Positions 1-6,050 of a DNA stretch of 41,435 nt are shown in pieces. Position 1 is the first letter of the stretch; each line of letters opens with the position of its first letter. The DNA is from JBBSIN01 sp038232055 (GTDB lineage Bacteria > Actinomycetota > Actinomycetes > JADGOV01): assembly GCA_038232055.1 (NCBI GenBank), contig JBBSIN010000016.1, forward strand, positions 1 through 41,435, read 5' to 3'. Below the pieces are notes generated by a model. It had not been told where the DNA came from, searched no databases, and saw only the letters and a list, made by a program, of their open reading frames with translations. The position numbers and the translations under genes were made by a program.

Positions 1-763
1 CGCCGTCCGCGCCGCCGCAGTTCCCGGCGGTCTTGAGGCGGTCCGCCCAGGCGTCGAGAGCGGCGGTCACGGTGGCGAGCCCGTCGGCGGTCAGGGTCGC
101 GCGGAACTCAGCCATGCCCGCGGGCAGCGGCCAGGTTTGCACCCCGCGCCGCGTCGCGGCGTCGTGGTGGGCCGCCTCGGCGGCGGCCGGGGCGGCGCGC
201 AGCACCGCTCGGCGCAGCGCCCGGCGGAACTCGGCCAACGATCGCCCGTCCGCCCGGCCGTGCCTCGGGTTGAGCAGCGCGGCCTGCACCCGGGCGGTCG
301 CCGCGTCGTCGAGTTCCTCGGTGGCCTCCACCAGCGACACCGCATGCCAGTAGCCGATCGTCCCCTCGGCGAGCGCCCGTCGCGCGTCCACGAGCCGGGT
401 GGCCAGGGCGCGGGCGACCTCCATCCGCCGGTCGGCGCTGCCCGGGGACAGGCCCAAGGCGGCCGCCACCTCCTCCCGGGCGAAGTCGTCGTCGTCGGTG
501 GGGGTGGCGCCGACCGCGGCGGCCATCGCGCGGGCCTGCTGCGCTGCCACCCAGCACGACACCCGCTCCCAGGCCGCGACCACATTGACCCGGTCGAACC
601 GGTCCGGCAGCGCGACCGAGTCCAACGCGAGCAGCGAGGTCAGCAGCACCGGCCCCGGTGCCAACGCCGCCAGCGCATCGACCGGATCCGCGGCCGCCGC
701 TGCGGCCGGCGCGTCCCCGGCCGGCACGGCAGTCGCTGACGGATCAGCGTCGAACTCGAACAC
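1..763 (-). CDS. DUF222 / 13E12-repeat family protein, 3' end missing
   Basis: The minus strand is open from a GTG at 763 to the left edge, about 254 residues. The translation is an alanine-rich helical protein of the DUF222 (13E12 repeat) type, with typical segments such as LVDARRALAEGTIGYWHAV and RRGVQTWPLPAGMAEFRA. In this family an HNH nuclease domain usually follows at the C-terminus; here it would lie outside the window. The GTG at 763 is the only canonical start between an upstream in-frame stop and the conserved part. A TATACT -10 element sits 7 bases before it, so the mRNA may be leaderless. A LexA box overlaps the start. 13E12 genes of M. tuberculosis are known members of the SOS regulon, which fits. 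Their cellular role is unknown; they are often treated as mobile repeats. Confidence 0.8.
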   Translation of the reverse strand, partial: MFEFDADPSATAVPAGDAPAAAAAADPVDALAALAPGPVLLTSLLALDSVALPDRFDRVNVVAAWERVSCWVAAQQARAMAAAVGATPTDDDDFAREEVAAALGLSPGSADRRMEVARALATRLVDARRALAEGTIGYWHAVSLVEATEELDDAATARVQAALLNPRHGRADGRSLAEFRRALRRAVLRAAPAAAEAAHHDAATRRGVQTWPLPAGMAEFRATLTADGLATVTAALDAWADRLKTAGNCGGADG

Positions 764-771
764 ATGTTCGA
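756..771 (-). promoter_or_regulatory. LexA (SOS) box
   Basis: TCGAACACATGTTCGA is a perfect match to the actinobacterial and Gram-positive SOS consensus TCGAAC-N4-GTTCGA, with both half-sites complete. It overlaps the GTG start (763-761) and abuts a TATACT -10 hexamer at 776-771 on the minus strand. Bound LexA would therefore cover the -10 element, the probable transcription start and the first codons. No other box of this quality was noticed in the window. Confidence 0.85.
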
Positions 772-840
772 GTATACCGGTCCGGATCGTCGTCCAACGT
801 GGTTGTCCACACCGGCAAGCGGAGGCTCTGCGGCCTCAGC

Positions 841-882
841 GATCTCAGCCCCAGCCGTGATCGCCGACAGGGGGCTGAGATC
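841..882 (-). terminator. Strong hairpin after the MerR/Cys-peptide unit
   Basis: Perfect 12-base inverted repeat: GATCTCAGCCCC at 841-852 and GGGGCTGAGATC at 871-882, with an 18-base loop. It begins 11 bases past the stop of the Cys-rich peptide and precedes the SOS-box gene in the same direction. There is no U-run after the stem on either strand, so it would be the U-less type of terminator common in actinobacteria, or an mRNA 3'-end stabiliser. It separates the metal transcript from the SOS gene. Confidence 0.55.
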
Positions 883-893
883 CGCGGCGGGTG

Positions 894-977
894 TCAGCAG
901 CAGCTGTCGCCGCAGGAGCCGTCGCAGCTGCCGGAGCCGCAGCAAGGGCACAGGTCAGTGTCGATTGTCATGGTCAT
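894..977 (-). CDS. 27-residue cysteine-rich peptide coupled to MerR
   Basis: A short reading frame of 27 codons plus stop begins with ATG at 977 inside the sequence TGATG, so its start overlaps the stop of the merR frame (979-977). AGGAGG lies just upstream, giving a strong ribosome site. The peptide starts MTMTIDTDLCPCC and goes on with short Gly/Ser/Asp spacers; seven of its 27 residues are cysteine (10, 12, 13, 18, 22, 26, 27), with CPCC and a terminal CC. This arrangement suggests a metallothionein-like metal binder or a metal-donor partner for the regulator; that is inference from composition and coupling only. No known family was recognised. The strong Shine-Dalgarno and overlap with merR argue that it is translated. 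Confidence 0.6.
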   Translation of the reverse strand: MTMTIDTDLCPCCGSGSCDGSCGDSCC

Positions 978-1405
978 CACCTCCTCTCCGAGATGACAGA
1001 GGGGCACCAGGTCCCTGGGGCTGGGTCGGGGCAGTCGGAGCCCGGCGGCGCGGCGGCGAGCGCGTCGGCCATCTCGACGAGCTCGGCCTGCAGGGCGGTG
1101 AGGCGGGCGAGCTCGGCGTCCACTTCGCTGATGTGCTGGCGGAGCAGGACCTCCGCGGGCTGGCACGGGCAGGTACCGGTGTCGCGTACCTTGAGCAGCG
1201 TGTTGATCTCGCGGAGTCGTAGTCCGAGCCGTTGCGCACCTTGGATAAAGCGGAGCCGATCGACCGCGGTGTCGTCGTAGCGGCGATGGCCTGCTCGGGT
1301 GCGGGAGGGCGGGGGCAGCAGCCCGACCCGTTCGTAATAGCGGACCGTGTCCGACGTCAGTCCGACTGCACGGGCGAGCTGCGCGACAGTGAGCGAGCCC
1401 GCTAT
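977..1405 (-). CDS. MerR-family metal-responsive regulator, no standard start codon
   Basis: The minus-strand frame reads GSLTVAQLARAVGL, then TVRYYERVGLLPPPSRT, then the HRRYDDTAVDRLRFI wing: a complete MerR DNA-binding domain followed by a dimerisation helix. Cysteines at the helix start (TCPC) and near the C-terminus (SDC and TWC) resemble the metal loop of ZntR/CadR-type sensors, so a soft or borderline metal ion is the likely inducer. The frame is open back to a stop near 1490 but contains no ATG, GTG or TTG before the HTH. The boundary given is an ATA at 1405 that overlaps the TAG of a 19-codon leader frame (ATAG). A CTG start, a frameshift from the leader or a sequence error are equally possible. 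The stop overlaps the Cys-rich peptide start. Confidence 0.75.
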   Translation of the reverse strand: MAGSLTVAQLARAVGLTSDTVRYYERVGLLPPPSRTRAGHRRYDDTAVDRLRFIQGAQRLGLRLREINTLLKVRDTGTCPCQPAEVLLRQHISEVDAELARLTALQAELVEMADALAAAPPGSDCPDPAPGTWCPSVISERR

Positions 1406-1461
1406 GGCGCTGGTCGAGGGCCGCAGCAGCAGTCGAGGGCGGCCTCCGTCTGGGCGGGCAT
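1402..1461 (-). CDS. Possible 19-codon leader peptide upstream of merR
   Basis: ATG at 1461 lies 7 bases after the TAGCGT -10 element of the MerR-type promoter, so it may be translated from a leaderless mRNA. The frame encodes MPAQTEAALDCCCGPRPAP and stops at TAG 1404-1402, overlapping the ATA that opens the conserved merR frame. It contains three consecutive cysteines. It could be a cysteine-sensing or coupling leader, or the true N-terminus of MerR separated by a one-base frameshift. The sequence alone cannot decide. Confidence 0.35.
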   Translation of the reverse strand: MPAQTEAALDCCCGPRPAP

Positions 1462-1467
1462 GGTTGG

Positions 1468-1499
1468 ACGCTATGCCTTGGAGCGCACTCCAAGGTCAA
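1468..1499 (-). promoter_or_regulatory. MerR-type promoter and operator
   Basis: On the minus strand a TTGACC -35 (1499-1494) and a TAGCGT -10 (1473-1468) are separated by 20 bases. The spacer region holds a perfect dyad with arms CCTTGGAG (1483-1476) and CTCCAAGG (1495-1488) and a 4-base centre. An over-long 19-20 base spacer containing the dyad is the hallmark of promoters that MerR proteins activate by DNA untwisting. It lies directly before the merR gene, which indicates autoregulation. Confidence 0.75.
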
Positions 1500-1516
1500 G
1501 CCCGACGAGGAGGGCG

Positions 1517-1806
1517 TCAGGGCCGCGTCAGCGCCTCGAGCAGGGCTCGCTCGTCCGTATCGGACAGGCCGGCCTGGCGTACCCGGCGGCTGTCCCTTGT
1601 CTTCTCCCAGGCGAGGGTGTCTGCCCGAGACTCGTCCAGAGGGCGAGTGGTGAGCCCGGCCCGCCGCGCCTTGCTGCTGTGTTGGCGCTGTACCCCGCCA
1701 GTGCGGGTTGGCGAGCCACAGGGGCAAGGAGCGCTGGCCCATCCATTCCTTGTACGCCCTGAGCCAGGAGCCACTGCTGGTCGGCGCGCACGACCCGCCC
1801 GAAGCT
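1517..1806 (-). pseudogene. Decayed C-terminal fragment of an NAD-dependent epimerase/reductase-like protein
   Basis: Pieces of one protein are scattered over three minus-strand frames: QWLLAQGVQ in one, EWMGQRSLPLWLANP in a second, ALAGYSANTA back in the first, and KARRAGLTTRPLDE followed by DTLAWEKTR and AGLSDTDERALLEALTRP in a third. Read in order they resemble the C-terminus of actinobacterial NAD-dependent epimerase/reductase proteins (LPLWLP, then AGLxTRPLxxTxxDTLxW, then AGLxxxxExxLL). At least three frameshifts are needed and the N-terminal Rossmann part is absent, so this is a remnant. It lies between the CDF-like gene and merR. Family assignment is from pattern memory. Confidence 0.55.
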
Positions 1807-1846
1807 GTCGTTGTCCCTTCCATGGTGGCTCCGGCGCGACTGGTGG

Positions 1847-2575
1847 TCAGCAGCACTCTTCGCCGCGCCACGCTTCGCGGCCCTCGTGCACGGCGACGCC
1901 CGCGAGGACGAGACCCACGAGCGGATCCAGCCACGACAAGCCGAACGCCGCGGTGAGGCCGAGTCCGATCAGCACCGCTGCGGCCTGTCCCGCGCACAGC
2001 AGGTTCTGGGTGCCTTCACCTGCGGTGGCTGCGGAGCCGAGACGTCCCCCGAGGCGCCGCTTGGCCAGACCCAGGGCTGGCATGACGATCAGGCTCGCTG
2101 CCGTGAGCACGATGCCGAGCACGCTCGTCGTCGTCTCATGGTGGGTCAGGAGATCCCGCACGCTCTCGACGGCAATGTAGGGAGCCAAGAGGAAGAACGA
2201 GACGGCGACGGCCTTCTGCGCCCGGGCTTCGGCCGTCTCGGACAGGGTCCGCCCGCCGGTGAAGCGCCAGATCACGATGACGGAGGCGAGGCCTTCGATG
2301 GCCGAGCCCAGCGCCCACCCCACGAGGGCGATAGACGCGGCGGCCACGCCGGCAAGGAGACCGAGGACGCCCTCACCGGTCATCCAGATCAGTGAGAACC
2401 AGGACAGTAGGCGCACCCGGCGTGCCGCGCGGAGCCACTGAGCGCCGCCGGGGCGCCGCCGGGCAGGCTCCTCACCGGCGTCGTGGCGATACTCATCAGC
2501 GCCCACGGTTTCACAACCGTCCGGATCGGGCGCATGTCGGGCCGCCTGACCAACCCGGGCATTCGTGTCAGACAT
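1847..2575 (-). CDS. CDF-like cation transporter, second gene of the arsR operon
   Basis: A 242-residue membrane protein. After a charged stretch of about 50 residues, hydrophobic segments start at SWFSLIWMTGEGVLGLLAG and continue through SIALVGWALGSAIEGLASVIVI, two mid-protein helices, and QAAAVLIGLGLTAAFGL to LVGLVLAGVAVHEG. This matches a short group of actinobacterial cation-efflux (CDF/Co-Zn-Cd) proteins without the cytosolic C-terminal domain. The canonical HxxxD metal pair of CDF helix 2 is replaced by GSAIE, so transport specificity or even activity is uncertain. It ends with two cysteines. The ATG at 2575 overlaps the end of the preceding czcD-like gene by 8 bases, which indicates one operon. 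Confidence 0.75.
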   Translation of the reverse strand: MSDTNARVGQAARHAPDPDGCETVGADEYRHDAGEEPARRRPGGAQWLRAARRVRLLSWFSLIWMTGEGVLGLLAGVAAASIALVGWALGSAIEGLASVIVIWRFTGGRTLSETAEARAQKAVAVSFFLLAPYIAVESVRDLLTHHETTTSVLGIVLTAASLIVMPALGLAKRRLGGRLGSAATAGEGTQNLLCAGQAAAVLIGLGLTAAFGLSWLDPLVGLVLAGVAVHEGREAWRGEECC

Positions 2576-3485
2576 GCGCGGGGTGCTCGTGATCGGCGTG
2601 GCTGGTCGGTTCGAACTGGAAGGTGGAGTGGCCGACGTCGAAGTGTCCGACGAGGCAGGCTTGGACCTCGTCGAGAAGCTGCGGGACGTGGCCGTCGTTG
2701 AAGCAGCCGTCCTCGACGACGACGTGCGCGGTGAGTACGGGAAGGTCGGTGGCGACGGTCGAGGCGTGCAGGTCGTGGACGTCTCGGACGTGGGCGACCT
2801 CGAGCAGCTGAGCGCGAACCTCGGCGAGGTCCACGCCCTTGGGGGTGGCCTCCAGCAGAACGTCGACCGTCTCTCGAAGCAGCCTCCACGTGCGCGGCAA
2901 GATCAGCGCACCGATCAGCAGCGAGGCCACGGCGTCGGCTCGTTGCCACCCGGTTGTGGCGATGAGCAGGGCGGCGACAAGGACGGCGACCGAGCCGAGG
3001 GCGTCGTTGACGACTTCCAGGAACGCCGCCCGGGTGTTGAGGTTGGCACCCTGGGTGCGGGCCAGCAGCATGATCGACACGGCGTTGCCGAGAAGGCCGA
3101 TCAGGCCGAAGACCACCATGGCCGTGCTGCCCACCTCGGGTGGCTCGAGCAGGCGCCGGACGCCTTCGATGAGCACGAACACGCCGACGGCGAGAAGGAC
3201 GGCTGCCTGGGCGGCGGCAGCCAGTACCTCCGCGCGCCGGTAACCCCAGGTGCGCTCATCGGTCGCCGGCCGATTCGCGAGCACGGACGCGACCACAGCC
3301 ATGCTCAGGCCAGCGACGTCGGTGAGCATGTGCCCAGCGTCGGCGAGCAGGGCAAGGCTCCCCGACACCAGGGCACCCACGACCTCGACGACGAGGATCG
3401 TGGCCGAGATCCCCAGCACCATCGGCAGGCGCCGCCGGTAGCTGCGCCCAGCGGGAACCGCGTGGTTGTGACCGTGATCGCTCAC
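2568..3485 (-). CDS. czcD: CDF-family zinc/cadmium efflux transporter (CzcD-like)
   Basis: 305 residues from a GTG at 3485 that overlaps the arsR stop (GTGA). The protein has a His-rich N-terminus (SDHGHNHA), six predicted membrane segments and a cytosolic C-terminal domain. Helix 2 carries the metal motif DAGHMLTD (residues 49-56), as in proton-coupled Zn2+/Cd2+ exporters. In helix 5 the usual HxxxD is ExxxD (EVVND, about 157-161), a variation worth noting. The C-terminus is again His-rich (SHADHEHPAHV). It would export divalent metal from the cytoplasm under control of the upstream ArsR sensor and is probably co-translated with it. Confidence 0.88.
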   Translation of the reverse strand: MSDHGHNHAVPAGRSYRRRLPMVLGISATILVVEVVGALVSGSLALLADAGHMLTDVAGLSMAVVASVLANRPATDERTWGYRRAEVLAAAAQAAVLLAVGVFVLIEGVRRLLEPPEVGSTAMVVFGLIGLLGNAVSIMLLARTQGANLNTRAAFLEVVNDALGSVAVLVAALLIATTGWQRADAVASLLIGALILPRTWRLLRETVDVLLEATPKGVDLAEVRAQLLEVAHVRDVHDLHASTVATDLPVLTAHVVVEDGCFNDGHVPQLLDEVQACLVGHFDVGHSTFQFEPTSHADHEHPAHV

Positions 3486-3859
3486 GGCGATGCGGCCACA
3501 GCCGTGACGGAGCTGTCGATCCCGTAGTTCGGGCACAGCGCGACGGCGCTGCCGGTGGCGGTCAGCAGGCGCTCGGCGGCAGCGAGCACGGTGAGCAGGT
3601 CGGGCTGCGTGAGGCGGTAGAACGACTGGCGCCCAGCCGGCCGGCAGGTGACCAGCCCACAGTCGGCCAGACAGGCCAGGTGCCCGCTCGTCGTGGACTG
3701 AGCCATCCCAAGAACCCTGGTCAAGTCGACGACCCGCCGCTCGCCCCGGCTCAGCTCGTGCACGATCGCCAGCCGCGTCGGGTCACCGAGACTGCGGAAC
3801 AGCGCGACGGCAGGAGCCAAATCCAGCCGGCAAGCGGGATCATGCGATATCATCGGCAC
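3482..3859 (-). CDS. ArsR/SmtB-family metal sensor, CmtR-like
   Basis: 125 residues with a winged helix-turn-helix: FRSLGDPTRLAIVHEL (21-36), then MAQSTTSGHLACLADCGLV in the recognition region. Cysteines 63 and 67 (HLACLADCG) and C109 near the C-terminus (ALCPNYG) match the Cys-x3-Cys plus C-terminal Cys that CmtR of M. tuberculosis uses to bind Cd2+/Pb2+. It is therefore probably a soft-metal-responsive repressor of the two downstream CDF genes, with which it overlaps (GTGA). ATG at 3859 is used; a second ATG two codons in (MISHDP) is possible. A TATAAC element upstream at about 3870 is a candidate -10. Confidence 0.88.
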   Translation of the reverse strand: MPMISHDPACRLDLAPAVALFRSLGDPTRLAIVHELSRGERRVVDLTRVLGMAQSTTSGHLACLADCGLVTCRPAGRQSFYRLTQPDLLTVLAAAERLLTATGSAVALCPNYGIDSSVTAVAASP

Positions 3860-3917
3860 GCGACGATGTTATAGCAGTCGCGACGCCAAGACGCTGTCCA
3901 AGAGGTAACCCCTTTCT

Positions 3918-3942
3918 TTGTGCTCGGCCACGGCGAGCACAA
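3918..3942. repeat. Inverted repeat between arsR and the GH15 gene
   Basis: TTGTGCTCG (3918-3926) and CGAGCACAA (3934-3942) form a perfect 9-base stem with a 7-base loop. It lies in the 211-base gap between the divergent arsR (ends 3859) and the GH15 gene (starts 4071). No U-run follows on either strand, so an operator or mRNA leader structure is as likely as a terminator. Confidence 0.5.
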
Positions 3943-4005
3943 GGTGATGGCGGCTCAGCGGTGTTGGCTGGGATGACGGTGGATACCGGACCGGCCAGCC
4001 GCTAG

Positions 4006-4020
4006 CGTCCCGACGGGACG
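4006..4020 (+). repeat. Small hairpin in the GH15 leader
   Basis: CGTCCC-GAC-GGGACG is a perfect 6-base stem with a 3-base loop, 50 bases before the GH15 start codon. It may be an mRNA leader structure or a small operator. Confidence 0.35.
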
Positions 4021-4070
4021 AGAGCAGCCTGATTCCGGGTGGGACTCTGACAACGACGCGGAGGACAGCT

Positions 4071-6008
4071 GTGACGACGACTCGGGGCGACGCGGACAGG
4101 CACAGCGACGCGGACGCGCGCGGCGAGGCACCTCAGCTCAGCCGCACCGACGCCATCAGCGCCGACCGCTACGTCGGCGGCAGCCCGTTCCCACCGATCG
4201 CCGACTACGCCTTCCTCTCCGACTGCCAGTTCACCTGCCTGGTCGCGCCCAGTGGCAATGTCGAGTGGATGTGCCTGCCGCGCCCGCAGGACCCCTCGGT
4301 CTTCGGCGCGATGCTGGACCGAGCTGCTGGTGGCTTCCGACTCGGTCCGGAGGACGTGACGATTCCGGCCGGCCGGCGCTACCTGCCGGGCACGAACATC
4401 CTGGAGACCACCTGGCAGACCCACACCGGCTGGCTGATCGTGCGCGACTTCATGAGCGTCGGTCACTGGTACCAGACCGGCAGCCGGTCCAGGACGCATC
4501 GCCGTACGCCCAGCGACTACGACGCCGAACACATGCTGGTGCGCCTCATCACCTGCGTACACGGCACTGTCGACATCGCCCTCGACTGCGAGCCCGTCTT
4601 CGGTTACGGCCTGCAGGACGCGACATGGAGCTACACCGACGACGGGTACGGCGCCGCGCTGGCGTCGGCGGAGGGCATCGACACCCAGCTGCGGCTGGTC
4701 ACTGACCTGCGGCTCGGCTTCGAGGGTCGGCGTGCCCACGCCCGGCACATGATGCGCGAGGGAGAGGCCTGCTACGTCGCGCTCGCGTGGGCGGACCAGC
4801 CGCTGCCGGCCTCGTACGACGAAGCCCGGGCGGCGATGCTTCGCACGTCGGAGTTCTGGCGGCTGTGGCTGAACCGCGGGGACTTCCCCGACCACCCCTG
4901 GCGGGTCTATCTCCAGCGCAGCGCACTTGTCCTCAAGGGCCTCACCTACGCGCCGACCGGCGCGCTGCTCGCGGCAGCGACGACCTCTCTGCCGGAGACG
5001 CCGGGCGGGGAACGCAACTGGGACTACCGGTACGCATGGGTGCGCGACGCCACGTTCACGCTTTGGGGTCTGTACACCCTGGGCTTCGACTCGGAGGCCA
5101 ACGACTTCTTCTACTTCATCGCCGACGCCTGCGCCAACGACGCCGACCTGCAGATCATGTACGCCGTCGACGGGGAACGCTGCTTGAAGGAGTCCACCCT
5201 GGACCACCTCTCCGGGTACGAGGGGGCCCAGCCCGTCCGGGTCGGCAACGACGCATACACCCAGCGGCAGCACGACGTTTGGGGCGCGGTCCTCGACTCG
5301 GTCTATCTGCACACCAAGTCACGCGACTACCTGCCGGAGCGGGTGTGGCCGATCCTGGTTCGCCAGGTGGAGACGGCACTGGAGCACTGGCGCCAACCAG
5401 ACCGGGGCATCTGGGAGGTGCGCGGCGACCCGCAGCACTTCACGTCCTCCAAGCTGTTCTGCTGGGTGGCGGCCGACCGTGGTGCCCGCCTCGCCCTACT
5501 GCGCCAGGACGTCGCAAACCATGCCCGGTGGAGCGCCGCGGCGGAGGAGATCCGCGACGACATCTGCCGCAACGGGGTGGACGAGCGCGGCGTGTTCACT
5601 CAGGCGTACGGATCCTCAGCGCTCGACGCTTCGGTGCTGCTCATGCCGCTCTTCCGGTTCTTGCCGGCCGACGACGAGCGGATGCGGCGCACCGTGCTGG
5701 CGATCGCCGACGAGTTGTCGGTCGACGGCCTCGTGCTGCGCTACCGGATGGAGGACACCGACGACGGACTCGCCGGCGAGGAAGGCACGTTTACGATCTG
5801 CTCGTTCTGGCTGGTGTCGGCGTTGGCCGAGATCGGCGAGACCGAGCGCGCGCGCCTGCTCTGCGAGAAGCTGCTCGGCTACGCCAGCGCCCTGCACCTC
5901 TACGCCGAGGAGATCGACCCACGCAACGGCCGCCATCTCGGCAACTTTCCGCAGGCGTTTACACATCTGGCACTGATCAACGCCGTCATGCACGTCATCC
6001 GAGACTGA
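4071..6008 (+). CDS. Glycoside hydrolase family 15 protein (glucoamylase/trehalase type)
   Basis: 645 residues from a GTG with GGAGGA 8 bases upstream. An N-terminal beta-rich domain (FPPIADYAFLSDCQFTCLVA and SGNVEWMCLPR) leads into an (alpha/alpha)6 barrel containing GGERNWDYRYAWVRDATF. The two catalytic glutamates of GH15 are visible at about residue 450 (GIWEVRG) and 614 (YAEEIDP, followed by GNFPQAFTHLALI). The architecture is that of bacterial GH15 enzymes; actinobacterial members include trehalases and glucoamylases acting on intracellular trehalose or alpha-glucans, and substrate cannot be told from sequence here. No signal peptide is seen, so a cytoplasmic enzyme is likely. It stands alone, convergent with hppD. 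Confidence 0.92.
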   Translation: MTTTRGDADRHSDADARGEAPQLSRTDAISADRYVGGSPFPPIADYAFLSDCQFTCLVAPSGNVEWMCLPRPQDPSVFGAMLDRAAGGFRLGPEDVTIPAGRRYLPGTNILETTWQTHTGWLIVRDFMSVGHWYQTGSRSRTHRRTPSDYDAEHMLVRLITCVHGTVDIALDCEPVFGYGLQDATWSYTDDGYGAALASAEGIDTQLRLVTDLRLGFEGRRAHARHMMREGEACYVALAWADQPLPASYDEARAAMLRTSEFWRLWLNRGDFPDHPWRVYLQRSALVLKGLTYAPTGALLAAATTSLPETPGGERNWDYRYAWVRDATFTLWGLYTLGFDSEANDFFYFIADACANDADLQIMYAVDGERCLKESTLDHLSGYEGAQPVRVGNDAYTQRQHDVWGAVLDSVYLHTKSRDYLPERVWPILVRQVETALEHWRQPDRGIWEVRGDPQHFTSSKLFCWVAADRGARLALLRQDVANHARWSAAAEEIRDDICRNGVDERGVFTQAYGSSALDASVLLMPLFRFLPADDERMRRTVLAIADELSVDGLVLRYRMEDTDDGLAGEEGTFTICSFWLVSALAEIGETERARLLCEKLLGYASALHLYAEEIDPRNGRHLGNFPQAFTHLALINAVMHVIRD

Positions 6009-6016
6009 CCGGCAGG

Positions 6017-6050
6017 TCCGGAGAGGCTACCGGCGGTTCCGGAGAGGCTA
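6017..6050. repeat. Direct repeat between convergent GH15 and hppD
   Basis: TCCGGAGAGGCTA occurs at 6017-6029 and again at 6038-6050, 21 bases apart. The second copy contains the hppD stop codon (TAG, read on the minus strand). Confidence 0.6.

Noticed and set aside
4002..5312. 436-codon minus-strand frame opposite the GH15 gene
   Set aside because: It mirrors codon positions of the GH15 enzyme, whose catalytic motifs are clear on the plus strand.
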